The notes beneath the pieces were generated by a model that did not search any database, was not told where the DNA came from, and saw nothing but the letters and a program-made list of their open reading frames with translations. The position numbers were made by a program, and so were the translations under genes. From Azospirillum sp. SYSU D00513 (GTDB taxonomy: Bacteria; Pseudomonadota; Alphaproteobacteria; Azospirillales; Azospirillaceae), in NCBI RefSeq assembly GCF_017356015.1, contig NZ_JAFIQV010000020.1, positions 49,066 through 113,065 on the forward strand: a stretch of 64,000 nt of DNA, read 5' to 3'. Shown piece after piece: positions 9,158 to 17,788 of this stretch. How positions within the stretch are numbered: the first letter of the stretch is position 1; every line of letters starts with the position of its first letter.

Positions 9158-11164
9158 GTGGGGCGGCGTTGGGGCCGGAAGGGCATTCTGGCGGGCGTGC
9201 TGGCGGGTGGCGTGACGGGCGTGGCCGTGCTTGCCCTTTCCGCGCACGGGCTGGCCGAAGGCGCCGCCGCGATGGCGCTGCGCCACGCCGGCTTCCCGGC
9301 GGCCGAAGTCACCGTCGAACACATCGGCCTGTCCTCCGCTCGAGCCCTGGTCCGGCTCGACCCCGCCTCGGGCCTGACCCTCGGGCGGGTGTCCGCCGGC
9401 TGGTCGGCCGGCGGCCTGCTCCAGGGGCGTCTCGACCGGATTGCCGTCAGCGGTGCGCGCCTGCGGCTGGTCCTGGAGGAGGATGGCACGGTTCGGCTCC
9501 CCGGCCTGCCAGATGGAAACAGGGGGGTCGGGGAAGGCGGGGAGCCCGGCGAAGGCCTCGCGCTGCCCGTGAGCGAGATCCTGGTGGAGGAGAGCGCGCT
9601 GGCGGTCGAGGCGGGCGGGGGAACGCTGACCGTTCCGCTGCGGTTGCGGCTGGCCGAGGAAGGAGGCCTGCTCCGCGGCCAAGCCGACGTCCGCATCCCG
9701 GCGGCGGACCTGCGCGCCGTCGGCGCGCTTCTCGGCACCGAACTCGCGGGTATGGGCAGCGTCGAAGGGACGGTCGCGCTGACACTCGGCGCGCAGGAGG
9801 TCCAGGCCGTGCCCACGGACTGCCTGCTGCTGGCCGCCAAGGACCTCGTGGTCGCCGGGGAGCGGCTCGGCCTGCCGGAGCCGCTGTGCCTGCGCGCGCC
9901 GGAGGAGGCTCCGCTCCTCGACTGGTCCGGGGAAGGGCTGCGGGTGCAGGCGCTGGCCGAGGCCGAAAGAGTGTCCCTGCCGGCCCGGGGGCTCGCGGCG
10001 GAGGATGTGTCCCTGTCCCTGGCGCTGGACCCGGCCGCCTCCGAGCCTCTGGCGGCGGAGGTCAGGATCGAGACCCTGCGCAGCACCGGAAAACCCGCCC
10101 TCTTCGCGCCGCTGGCCTTTACCGGCGGCGTCCGGCGGGAGCTTGGGAGGCCCCTGTCCTTCAACGGCCGTGCGGCGGATGCCTCGGGGCTCCTCACGCT
10201 CGAAGCATCGGGAACCCACGACACCGATACCGGCACGGGGCGCATGGACGTGCGCCTCCGGCCGATGACGCTGAAGCCGGACGGGCCGGGACCGGCGCAG
10301 CTCCTGCCGGGTTACGGCGCGCAGGTCTCCAAGGTTTCCGGCCGGCTGGCGGCCAAGGCGCGTCTGGACTGGAACGCCAAGGGTCTGAGGTCCGGTGGGG
10401 AGCTGCTGCTGGAGGAGGTGGCGGGCACCGCCGGCCCCGTCTCGCTGGCCGGCGTCAACGGCGCCATCCGCCTGTCGAGCCTGTCCCCGCCGGTGATCCC
10501 CGCCGGCCAGGTCCTTGCGGTGAAACTGCTCGATGTCGGGGTGCCGCTGACGGACGGCACGGTGACCTTCGGCTATGGCCGGGACGGGCGCCTGAATGTG
10601 GAAGGCGCGGAATGGCGCTGGGCCGGCGGGCTGCTGCGCGCCTCCCCCTTCGTCATCGCTCCCGCCGAGCCGCGGGGGATCATCGAACTCCATGCGGAGC
10701 GCATCGATCTCGGGCGGATGCTGGAGCTGGTCGCGGTGGACGGGCTCGCCGCCACCGGCCGGCTCAGCGGACGGCTGCCGGTCTCGATCGTGCCGGAACG
10801 GGTGAGCCTCGACGGCGGCCTGCTTGAGGCGGTGGAGCCCGGGACCCTGCGCTATGACCCGGCCGAGCCGCCGGGCTTCCTCCAGGGGGACGAGGGCAGC
10901 CCCACCGCGCTGCTGATGGGAGCGCTGACCGACTTCCGCTACAGCGAGCTGCGCGCCACCCTGGACGGGGAGGCGGGAGGAGAGCTTCGCATCGGCTTCG
11001 GAATCCTCGGCTCGAACCCGGCATTCTACGATGGCTATCCGGTCAAACTTAATCTTAATGTCTCCGGCGCGCTCGACCGGATCCTGCGCCAGAGCCTCGA
11101 CGCCTACCGCATTCCGGACACGGTCCGCGACCGCATGTCCGAATTCGGACGAAAGGACCCATGA
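9158..11164 (+). CDS. ydbH: YdbH-family inner-membrane-anchored periplasmic protein (AsmA-like)
   Basis: The product (about 668 residues from GTG 9158) belongs to the YdbH type of AsmA-like proteins, which are proposed to form periplasmic bridges that move phospholipids to the outer membrane. It has a basic start (GRRWGRKG), one transmembrane helix at about residues 8-30, and a long beta-rich periplasmic part with repeated short strands. The C-terminal end, with FYDGYPVKLNLNVSG, resembles the conserved YdbH tail. I prefer GTG 9158 because GGGAGG lies 6 bases upstream. An in-frame ATG at 9122 (12 codons longer) has no ribosome site but cannot be excluded. The stop overlaps the next start as ATGA. 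The three-gene order with YnbE- and YdbL-like genes supports the assignment strongly. Confidence 0.82.
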   Translation: MGRRWGRKGILAGVLAGGVTGVAVLALSAHGLAEGAAAMALRHAGFPAAEVTVEHIGLSSARALVRLDPASGLTLGRVSAGWSAGGLLQGRLDRIAVSGARLRLVLEEDGTVRLPGLPDGNRGVGEGGEPGEGLALPVSEILVEESALAVEAGGGTLTVPLRLRLAEEGGLLRGQADVRIPAADLRAVGALLGTELAGMGSVEGTVALTLGAQEVQAVPTDCLLLAAKDLVVAGERLGLPEPLCLRAPEEAPLLDWSGEGLRVQALAEAERVSLPARGLAAEDVSLSLALDPAASEPLAAEVRIETLRSTGKPALFAPLAFTGGVRRELGRPLSFNGRAADASGLLTLEASGTHDTDTGTGRMDVRLRPMTLKPDGPGPAQLLPGYGAQVSKVSGRLAAKARLDWNAKGLRSGGELLLEEVAGTAGPVSLAGVNGAIRLSSLSPPVIPAGQVLAVKLLDVGVPLTDGTVTFGYGRDGRLNVEGAEWRWAGGLLRASPFVIAPAEPRGIIELHAERIDLGRMLELVAVDGLAATGRLSGRLPVSIVPERVSLDGGLLEAVEPGTLRYDPAEPPGFLQGDEGSPTALLMGALTDFRYSELRATLDGEAGGELRIGFGILGSNPAFYDGYPVKLNLNVSGALDRILRQSLDAYRIPDTVRDRMSEFGRKDP

Positions 11165-11391
11165 CCATCATCCGAATCATTCCCCTCGCCGCGGGGCTGG
11201 CGCTCGCCGGAGCCTGCGCACCGACGGTCCGGATCGAGCCGCCGGAGCGGCCGATCGAGATCAACCTGAACATCAAGATCGAGCAGGAGGTCCGCGTGAA
11301 GGTCGAACGCGACCTGGAGGACGCCATCGTGAACGATCCCGCCCTGTTCGGCGTGCCGGCGGCCCCGCCCGCCGGGAAGGCCCCCAAGTGA
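11161..11391 (+). CDS. ynbE: YnbE-like outer-membrane lipoprotein
   Basis: This is a 76-residue lipoprotein with a hydrophobic signal and lipobox ending in Cys19 (LAGAC). The mature part contains EINLNIKIEQEVRVKVERDL, a strand-forming stretch typical of YnbE. In Escherichia coli the partner of YdbH is thought to add beta-strands to its C-terminal end at the outer membrane. The start codon overlaps the ydbH stop by 4 bases (ATGA), implying translational coupling and fixed stoichiometry. Confidence 0.85.
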   Translation: MTIIRIIPLAAGLALAGACAPTVRIEPPERPIEINLNIKIEQEVRVKVERDLEDAIVNDPALFGVPAAPPAGKAPK

Positions 11392-11411
11392 AGACTGGGA
11401 AGGTAGCGACC

Positions 11412-11765
11412 ATGAAACGCCTTTTCGCCACCCTCGCACTTGCCCTGCTGCTGAACGCCGGCGGCCCGGCCCTGCTTCCGGCCCTGCTTCCGGCGACCGC
11501 CCACGCGCAGGACGCGCTGGCGACCGCCAAGGCCTCCGGCCAGATCGGGGAGAAGCCGGACGGGCTGGTCGGCGCCATCTCGCCCCAGGCGCAAGCCCTG
11601 GCCGACAAGATCAACGCCCAGCGCAAGGCGCGTTACGCGCAGATCGCCCAGTCCAACGGCACCTCCATCGACAAGGTTCAGGCCGTCGCCGGGCAGCAGC
11701 TCATCGAGCGGACCCCGCCGGGCCAGTTCATCATGAACGCGGCCGGGCAGTGGGTGCGCAAGTAA
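11412..11765 (+). CDS. ydbL: YdbL-like (DUF1318) periplasmic protein
   Basis: This 117-residue protein has a signal peptide (about residues 1-29, cleavage near AHAQ) and a DUF1318 domain with the DKINAQRKARYAQIAQ and GQWVRK segments. In the YdbH-YnbE system it is thought to act as a chaperone that controls their interaction. It starts 20 bases after ynbE and completes the operon. A longer frame upstream overlaps ydbH and ynbE and is not coding. Confidence 0.88.
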   Translation: MKRLFATLALALLLNAGGPALLPALLPATAHAQDALATAKASGQIGEKPDGLVGAISPQAQALADKINAQRKARYAQIAQSNGTSIDKVQAVAGQQLIERTPPGQFIMNAAGQWVRK

Positions 11766-11778
11766 GGCCGGGGTCCCG

Positions 11779-13839
11779 GTGAACGGCGCTCCTCCCCCGT
11801 CCGGGGCGGAACTCCGCGCCGGGCTGCGGGCGCGGCGCCAGGCGCTGGCGTCCGACCCGGCGAACCGCGAGGCCCTGGCGGGGCTCTTCGCCCTGCTCGA
11901 CGCGCTGGGGGAGGCTGGGCAGCCCGAGGAGGCCGTCGCCCGCGCCAATTTCGGAGACCGGCTGCGCCGCCAGGGACGCCTTGCGGAAGCGGAGGCGCAT
12001 CAGCGCCGCGCCCTGGCCTGGCTTCCCGGATTCGGCGGCAACCATTTCCAGCTTGCCGTGACCTTGCAGGCGCAGGGACGGGTCGCGGAGGCCGAGGCGG
12101 CCTACGCCGAGGCGGGGCGCCTGATGCCCGCCTATGCCCCGGCTCCCTGCAACCAGGGCGCCATGCTGCGGGAACTGGGCCGGCTGGCGGAGGCGGAGGC
12201 CGCCCTGCGCCGGGCGGTGGCTCTCGACGCGGCGCTCGCGCCGGGCTGGCTCAATCTCGGATCGGTGTGGCGCGACCAGGGCAGGCCGGCGGACGCCGCC
12301 CGCGCCTTCCGCAACGCTGCCGCACTCCGGCCCGATCTGGCCGAGATGCAGGCCAACCTGGGCATCGCGCTGAAGGAGGCGGGCCGGGTCGCGGAGTCAA
12401 TGGCTCCGCTCGCCCGCGCGCTCGCCATCGGCCTGCCGGATCCGGGCGGCGTCCTCGCCCAGCTCGTCCAGCAGCAGCGCCATCTCTGCCTCTGGGACGG
12501 CTTGCCCGAACGGTCGGAGCGGCTGCGCCGACTGGTGCGCGAGGGCGCGACGCGGCAGGTCCATCCCTGGATCTTCCTGGGCGAGGGCGCCGGGCCGGAG
12601 CTGGAACTTGTCTGCGCCCGGCGCTACACCGCCTGGCGGACCCGGAATCTGGCGCACGCTGGGCCGTCCGCCGCACCGTCTGCCACCACGCGGCGCGGTC
12701 CGGGCGAGCGGCTGCGCCTTGGCTATCTCTCCTCGGACTTCCAGGAGCACGCGACCGCCGTGCTGATCGCGGAGCTGATCGAGGTCCATGACCGCTCGGG
12801 CTTCGAGGTCGCCGGCTATTCCTACGGCCCGGACGACGGCGGGCCGATGCGCCGCCGTCTGATGCGCGCCTTCGACCGTTTCACCGACCTGTCCGGACTG
12901 GCACACGCCGACGCGGCGCGGCGCATCCGGGAGGACGGCATCGACATCCTGATCGACCTGAAGGGCTACACGCAGGGCGCCCGCGTCGAGATCCCGGCGC
13001 TCCGGCCGGCACCCCTTCAGATCCAGTGGCTGGGCTATCCCGGCAGCATGGGAGCGGATTTCATCGACTATGTCATCGCCGACCCGGTGGTGGCGCCCTT
13101 CTCGATGCAGCCGGCCTTCGCGGAACGGATCCTCCAGCTACCGGACTGCTACCAGCCGAACGACCGGAACCGGCCGGTCGGGACGCCGCCGAGCCGCGCC
13201 GCCTGCGGGCTGCCGGAGACGGGCTTCGTCTTCTGCTGCTTCAACGCCGCCTACAAGATCACGCCGGCGCAGCTCGACCTGTGGATCCGTCTGCTCATGG
13301 CACTGCCGGGAAGCGTCCTCTGGCTCCTGGAAGGTCAGCCGGAGGCCACGGCCAACCTGCGCCGCGAGGCCGCCCGGCGCGGCGTCGCTCCGGAGCGGTT
13401 GGTCTTCTCGCCCAGGCTTCCGCTGCCGGACTATCTGGCCCGCTATCGCCTTGCCGACTTGTTCCTGGATACCGCCCCGGTCGGGGCGCACACCACCGCG
13501 AGCGACGCGCTGTGGGCCGGCCTGCCGGTCCTGACGGTGATGGGGGAGGGCTTCGCTTCGCGGGTCGCGGCGAGCCTTCTGCACGCGGTGGGCCTTCCCG
13601 AACTGGCCGTCGCCTCGGCCGCCGAGTACGAGGCGGCGGCGCTGCGGCTGGCGCGGAATCCGGCGGAGCTGGCAGGCCACCGGGCGCGGCTGGCCGCGGC
13701 GGGCCGGGCGGCTCCCTTGTTCGACACGGACCGCTTCGCCCGTTCGCTGGAGCGCGCCTACCGGGCGATCTGGGACCGGCACGCGGCGGGCGAGCCGCCA
13801 CGGCCCTTCCGGGTTCCGGCCCTGGATGCGACCGCCTGA
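11779..13839 (+). CDS. TPR and O-GlcNAc-transferase C-terminal domain protein (SPINDLY/OGT-like)
   Basis: This is a 686-residue two-part protein. Residues of about 15-230 hold tetratricopeptide repeats with the usual W-LG-Y/F-A-P pattern. Residues of about 300-670 are a GT41-type glycosyltransferase domain with SSDFQEHATAVL (the conserved active-site His), DLKGYTQGAR, QIQWLGYPGSMG, FNAAYKI (the UDP-contacting Lys) and GAHTTASDALWAGLPVLT. It would transfer a sugar from a nucleotide donor to a protein Ser/Thr, but donor and target are unknown. It is cytoplasmic, with no signal peptide. The start is a GTG 13 bases after ydbL, so it may be co-transcribed with that operon. A terminator-like hairpin follows. 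Confidence 0.88.
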   Translation: MNGAPPPSGAELRAGLRARRQALASDPANREALAGLFALLDALGEAGQPEEAVARANFGDRLRRQGRLAEAEAHQRRALAWLPGFGGNHFQLAVTLQAQGRVAEAEAAYAEAGRLMPAYAPAPCNQGAMLRELGRLAEAEAALRRAVALDAALAPGWLNLGSVWRDQGRPADAARAFRNAAALRPDLAEMQANLGIALKEAGRVAESMAPLARALAIGLPDPGGVLAQLVQQQRHLCLWDGLPERSERLRRLVREGATRQVHPWIFLGEGAGPELELVCARRYTAWRTRNLAHAGPSAAPSATTRRGPGERLRLGYLSSDFQEHATAVLIAELIEVHDRSGFEVAGYSYGPDDGGPMRRRLMRAFDRFTDLSGLAHADAARRIREDGIDILIDLKGYTQGARVEIPALRPAPLQIQWLGYPGSMGADFIDYVIADPVVAPFSMQPAFAERILQLPDCYQPNDRNRPVGTPPSRAACGLPETGFVFCCFNAAYKITPAQLDLWIRLLMALPGSVLWLLEGQPEATANLRREAARRGVAPERLVFSPRLPLPDYLARYRLADLFLDTAPVGAHTTASDALWAGLPVLTVMGEGFASRVAASLLHAVGLPELAVASAAEYEAAALRLARNPAELAGHRARLAAAGRAAPLFDTDRFARSLERAYRAIWDRHAAGEPPRPFRVPALDATA

Positions 13840-13859
13840 GAGCAGGGCCTGAGGTGCCG

Positions 13860-13878
13860 CCCCGCGCGCCGCGCGGGG
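13860..13878. terminator. bidirectional terminator-like hairpin
   Basis: A perfect 8-bp inverted repeat (13860-13867 with 13871-13878, 3-base loop) of G and C only lies between the convergent ends of the OGT-like gene and the following leftward gene. There is no T-tract. Confidence 0.5.
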
Positions 13879-13886
13879 AGCATAGG

Positions 13887-14612
13887 TCAGGGGAAGGCGC
13901 AGCGGTCGGCCGTGACCTCCAGGAAGGAGCGCTGGCCGGCGTTGAAGGTGAAGCGGTATTCGGTGTCCTCTGCCACGACCGCGTGGCGGAGCGGCAGCAC
14001 GCCGGTCGCGACGCTCTGCTTCCCGCCGAGCGTGGTGATTTTGATCGTCACCGGCTCGGCCGGATCGAACCAGCTCTCGGGCGCGCCCTTCGGGTCGCGG
14101 GCCGAGGTGCCCTCCGCGGTGACCACGACCTTGCCGTTGCCGAAGGTGGTCGAGCGGTTGCCCGTGCGGAGCAGGGGCGTGCTCACGTTGAAGCGCTTGG
14201 TCTCGGGCGGCTGGCAGTCGCGGTTGGCCTGGGTCTGCGCGATCACGAAGGACAGGCGCTGGGCGTCCAGCCCCGACTGGAGCCGTTCGGACACGAGCTT
14301 GGTCAGCGCCGCGAGGTCGCCGGTCGGCAGTTCGCGGCGCAGTCGGGCCTCCAGCTCGGCGGCGCGGCCTTCGGCCGTGCGGGCGGCGTGCTGCATCTGG
14401 CTCGCCAGGAGCTCCAGCTCCGCCTTCTGGCGGGACAGGACGGCGATCTCCTCGCGCAGGGTGGCATCGCGCCCTTTCAGTTGCTCAATGCCCATCTGGT
14501 AGGAGAAGAGGGCGACACCCAGCAAAAACCCGACGATCAGCAGGACCTTGAAGAAGCCGCGCCAGAAGCGGCGCCGGTAGCGTCGGTCGTAGTCGTAGCG
14601 TCCCAGGGACAT
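13887..14612 (-). CDS. hypothetical membrane-anchored coiled-coil protein
   Basis: This is a 241-residue protein of unknown family. The start MSLGRYDYDRRYRRRF is strongly basic, followed by one transmembrane helix at about residues 18-41 and a coiled coil of about residues 42-100 (heptads rich in Leu, Glu, Arg and Ala). The C-terminal 130 residues look like a small beta-rich periplasmic domain with two Cys (NRDCQPPE and ADRCAFP) that could form a disulfide. The positive-inside rule puts the N-terminus in the cytoplasm. The architecture resembles envelope scaffolds but gives no function. It faces the rightward phosphatase gene across a 165-base spacer. Confidence 0.75.
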   Translation of the reverse strand: MSLGRYDYDRRYRRRFWRGFFKVLLIVGFLLGVALFSYQMGIEQLKGRDATLREEIAVLSRQKAELELLASQMQHAARTAEGRAAELEARLRRELPTGDLAALTKLVSERLQSGLDAQRLSFVIAQTQANRDCQPPETKRFNVSTPLLRTGNRSTTFGNGKVVVTAEGTSARDPKGAPESWFDPAEPVTIKITTLGGKQSVATGVLPLRHAVVAEDTEYRFTFNAGQRSFLEVTADRCAFP

Positions 14613-14777
14613 GGTGCGTTGCGATCCGATCGTATGAAAGGGCTGCTATGGCTAACGGCTCAGCCTTTGCGATGCAACCCCCTGATCCGATTCGGGTGCG
14701 GCGCCGTGGCGGTGCGGGCGTGCTATGATGGGGTCCAAGGGGGCTGGGATTGCCGGCTCCGGCAACTAGGATGTGAC

Positions 14778-15305
14778 ATGGCGGGCAGGGCGCTTCTTCT
14801 GGATCGCGACGGGGTGGTGAACCTCGACCATGGCTATGTCGGAAGCCGCGAGCGCTTTACCTTCCTGGACGGCATCTTCGCCTTGACGCGCCACGCGATG
14901 GACCGGGGCTACCGCATCGCCGTGATCACGAACCAGTCGGGGATCGCGCGTGGTCTCTACACGGAAGAGGCGTTTCATCAGCTGACGGACTGGATGAAGG
15001 CGGAGTTCGCCGCGCGGGGCGTCGCACTGGCCGGGGTCTTCCATTGTCCCTGGCACCGGGACGGCACGGTCGCCCGCTACGCACGCGACAGCTTCTGGCG
15101 CAAGCCGGCGCATGGGATGATCCTGGAGGCGGCGCGGCGTTTCGACCTGGACCTGCCGCGCTGCGTGTTCCTCGGCGACCAGGACACCGACATGCGGGCC
15201 GCGCGCGCGGCGGGCGTCGGGTTGAAGGTCCTGCTGGGCGACGGCGCCGGAACGGCGGACTTGCGCATCTCACGGCCGAACGAGTTGATCCCGCATCTCG
15301 CCTGA
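14778..15305 (+). CDS. gmhB: HAD-IIIA phosphatase, GmhB-like (heptose bisphosphate phosphatase)
   Basis: This is a 175-residue HAD-superfamily phosphatase of the histidinol-phosphate/GmhB type. It is predicted to remove the C7 phosphate of D-glycero-D-manno-heptose 1,7-bisphosphate for LPS heptose synthesis. Motif I is LDRDGVVN with nucleophile Asp9 and acid/base Asp11; motif II is ITNQSGIARG; motif IV is FLGDQDTDMRAA. The zinc loop is unusual: Cys90 and His93 are kept (CPWH), but the usual CxC before RKP is replaced by Ser105 and Trp107 (SFWRKP). The enzyme may therefore lack zinc or use a different substrate. Its neighbour lptD also serves LPS biogenesis. Start ATG 14778 gives the canonical length; the open frame extending upstream overlaps other genes and is not coding. 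Confidence 0.82.
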   Translation: MAGRALLLDRDGVVNLDHGYVGSRERFTFLDGIFALTRHAMDRGYRIAVITNQSGIARGLYTEEAFHQLTDWMKAEFAARGVALAGVFHCPWHRDGTVARYARDSFWRKPAHGMILEAARRFDLDLPRCVFLGDQDTDMRAARAAGVGLKVLLGDGAGTADLRISRPNELIPHLA

Positions 15306-15320
15306 TCGCGCGTCTATACT

Positions 15321-15356
15321 GGCCGGCAGCGCCCGCTTTCCGGGGCGCCGCCGGCC
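15321..15356. terminator. bidirectional terminator-like hairpin between gmhB and lptD
   Basis: Two 14-bp arms (15321-15334 and 15343-15356) pair with a single mismatch around an 8-base loop. The hairpin lies between two convergent stop codons, so it can serve both genes. No long T-tract is present. Confidence 0.6.
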
Positions 15357-15363
15357 TTGGGGA

Positions 15364-17688
15364 TCAGGGCTGCGGCCCCAGGAAGCTGGTGCTTATGCCG
15401 GGGGTAACGAACTCGCCGATGTTCTTGAAGACGAAGCGGAAGAACAGCGTGCTGCCCTCGACCTCCTGGCTGTTCACGTCCTCCGTGTAGTCGCGGCGGG
15501 CGACCGTCTGGAAGATCAGGCACTCGTCCTCGTAGCTCAGCACCGCCTGGCTCACGCGGGGGCCGGGATCCGGCTCGATCGACTGGATGTGCGCCACGTT
15601 GAACGACCAGTTGCTGGAAAAGCGCGTCCCGACGCTGACCAGAGCCTGCTCGAGCATATCGCGCTGGGTGGCGCTGCGGTCCTGCGTCTGGTCGATGAAG
15701 GTGTAGGCCGTGGAGACATTGAGGAGGCTGGTGCCGACCGTCGCGTTCAGCAGATGCCGGCGCGGCTCCAGCGTTTCCTGGTCGTAGCGGAAGCGGTAAT
15801 CGAGGTCGAGCCAGCCCGCTGGCCGCAACGACAGGTGGCCGACATAGTCCGACTGCTTGCGGTCGAGGCCGGTGCCGCCCCCGAAGTTGTCGTCGTCCGT
15901 GAAGCGGTAGCTCTGGCCGAGGAAAAGGCTGGCCGATCCCTGGTTGTAGCCCTGGATCGAGCCGCGCAGGCCATAGGAAACCCGGCTGCCGCCGTCGAGC
16001 CGGTCGATGCCCGGAAAACGGTTGGCCATGAAGAGGTTCACCTCGTCGAACTCGACGTCGAGGCTCTCCTCATTCGGGAAACGGCTGTTGTCCACGTTCG
16101 GCGCAACGGTCAGCTGCGTGATCGGCTCGATCAGCTGCTGCGAGCTTTCGCCATAGCGCACGAAGGGATAGCGGACCGTCAGCTGGCCCTGAGGGAACAG
16201 GCGCGCGCGTTCGATGCTGTCGTCGCCCGACAGGGCCGGGTTCGCCCGGCTGACGTCGCTCGCCATGTACCCGGCGAACAGGAGGCTGCCGGACAGGGTG
16301 GTCACGATCCCCGTGTCGGAATGGAATTCGCGCTCCCAGCCCGGCTGAATGGCGAGGCGCCGCGTGTCGGCGCCGCCCTCCGAGCGGGCGGTGGCGAGCA
16401 CGCTGCTGTCGAACGACCAGCGTCCGCCCAGCAGCCCGCCCGGCTGGCCGAGCGCGCTGTAGACGCCCATCGGCAGGACGACCGGCTCCTGCACGGGGTT
16501 GCCGAAGCGCAGGTCCTGGAAGGCGTAGCCGTTCAGGGCGGCGTAGTTGCGCCCGCGGAACCCCTCGACGAAGGCCCGGCTGGTCAGCACGTCGGTCCGG
16601 TCGTCGTGGTAACGGCGCAGATAGGTCTCGTCGCTCGCGCGCTTGACGTCGAAGCCCCAGCGCCAGGTCTCGTCGATGTCGAACAGGCCGTTCGCGGCGG
16701 CATAGCCGCGCAGCCGGGTGCCCTTGTCCTGGCGCGGCGTTTCGAAGTCGCCGCGGGCGACGCTGCCGTTCAGTTCGAGCCTGCCGTTGTCGAACCGCTT
16801 CCGGTACTGGCCGCCGAGTAGAAGGCTGCCGCTGGAGAAGGTGCCGAGTTCGAGCGTGGCGTCCTGGTCGGGCGCGATGTCGATGTAGTAGGGCGTCCGC
16901 AGGAAGACGCCCATCTCGGACCGCACGCCGCCGGTCGGGGTCAGCAGGCCGCTGCGACGGTCGACGGAGGGATCTGGGTGCGACAGATAGGGCGTGTAGG
17001 CGATGGGGATCCCGAAGATCTCCATCACCGCGTCCCTGTAGCGGACCTCCTTTTCCTCCTTGTCGTGGACGACCCGGACGGCGCGGATCTGCCACAGGGG
17101 TGCCCGCGTGGGGTCCTCCTTGCAGAGGTTGCAGGGGCTGTAGACCGCGCGGTTGAGGCGGGTCAGGGTGCCGGCCCGGCGCTCGCCCTCCGCACCCGCG
17201 AGACGGCTGTTGTCCGTCATGAGCACGCCGATCTGCTCGACGAAGGCGTCGCGCAGATCGGATGTCAGCTCGGCATAGTCGGCGAACATCACGTCGCCGC
17301 CGGGCTCCTGCAGGCGGATGTTCCCCGTCGCGGTGACCACGCCGGTGTTCCGGTCGTAGACGATGCTGTCCGCGCGGACGACGCGGTCGCCCTGCGACAG
17401 TTCGACGTTGCCGGTCGCTGTCACGACACCACGCTGCTCGTCGAAGGTCATCTGGTCGGCGGCGAGCAGAACCGGCTGCTGCTCCCCGGAAGCAGGCGCT
17501 TCGGGGGCGGGCTGTGGCGGAGCCTGCGCGACGGCAAGGTCGGCGGACGCGAGCCCGCAGGCGAGGATCAGGCCGACGACGCCGGCGCACGCCACGGTCT
17601 TCCGTGTGGCGCTCCGGACAGCGTTCCGGGGGGGCTCAGGCGGTCTGGAGGAGCGCCGCCGGGCATGTCGCGAGGGGTGCGGGAACAT
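15364..17688 (-). CDS. lptD: LPS-assembly protein LptD
   Basis: This 774-residue outer-membrane protein inserts lipopolysaccharide into the outer leaflet. A basic, Pro/Arg-rich start is followed by a hydrophobic signal region at about residues 30-55 and a Gln/Pro/Ala linker. An OstA/LptA-type jellyroll lies at about residues 75-180, with repeated GVVTATGN and TGVVTATGN strands. The C-terminal beta-barrel has many alternating aromatic strands. Cys residues in YSPCNLCKE and near the C-terminus (YEDECLIF) are the ones expected to form LptD disulfides. Start ATG 17688 is chosen over a frame beginning at 17724; neither has a strong ribosome site. The usual partner genes surA and pdxA are not beside it here. 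Confidence 0.93.
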   Translation of the reverse strand: MFPHPSRHARRRSSRPPEPPRNAVRSATRKTVACAGVVGLILACGLASADLAVAQAPPQPAPEAPASGEQQPVLLAADQMTFDEQRGVVTATGNVELSQGDRVVRADSIVYDRNTGVVTATGNIRLQEPGGDVMFADYAELTSDLRDAFVEQIGVLMTDNSRLAGAEGERRAGTLTRLNRAVYSPCNLCKEDPTRAPLWQIRAVRVVHDKEEKEVRYRDAVMEIFGIPIAYTPYLSHPDPSVDRRSGLLTPTGGVRSEMGVFLRTPYYIDIAPDQDATLELGTFSSGSLLLGGQYRKRFDNGRLELNGSVARGDFETPRQDKGTRLRGYAAANGLFDIDETWRWGFDVKRASDETYLRRYHDDRTDVLTSRAFVEGFRGRNYAALNGYAFQDLRFGNPVQEPVVLPMGVYSALGQPGGLLGGRWSFDSSVLATARSEGGADTRRLAIQPGWEREFHSDTGIVTTLSGSLLFAGYMASDVSRANPALSGDDSIERARLFPQGQLTVRYPFVRYGESSQQLIEPITQLTVAPNVDNSRFPNEESLDVEFDEVNLFMANRFPGIDRLDGGSRVSYGLRGSIQGYNQGSASLFLGQSYRFTDDDNFGGGTGLDRKQSDYVGHLSLRPAGWLDLDYRFRYDQETLEPRRHLLNATVGTSLLNVSTAYTFIDQTQDRSATQRDMLEQALVSVGTRFSSNWSFNVAHIQSIEPDPGPRVSQAVLSYEDECLIFQTVARRDYTEDVNSQEVEGSTLFFRFVFKNIGEFVTPGISTSFLGPQP

Positions 17689-17788
17689 GCCTGAACGTTT
17701 GAGGTAAGCGGCGCGCCAAGTCAACGCTTTCCCTGAGGGGCGGGGCGAAATCCGGGCTCCGCCCCGGCGCCTGCGCGGAGGCCCGGCG

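Noticed and set aside
13026..14777. Extension of the gmhB frame far upstream
   Set aside because: It overlaps the OGT-like gene and the coiled-coil gene in other frames. The HAD motif begins only at 14778.
15589..16821. Rightward frame opposite lptD
   Set aside because: Antisense shadow of the barrel-coding region with no recognisable domain.
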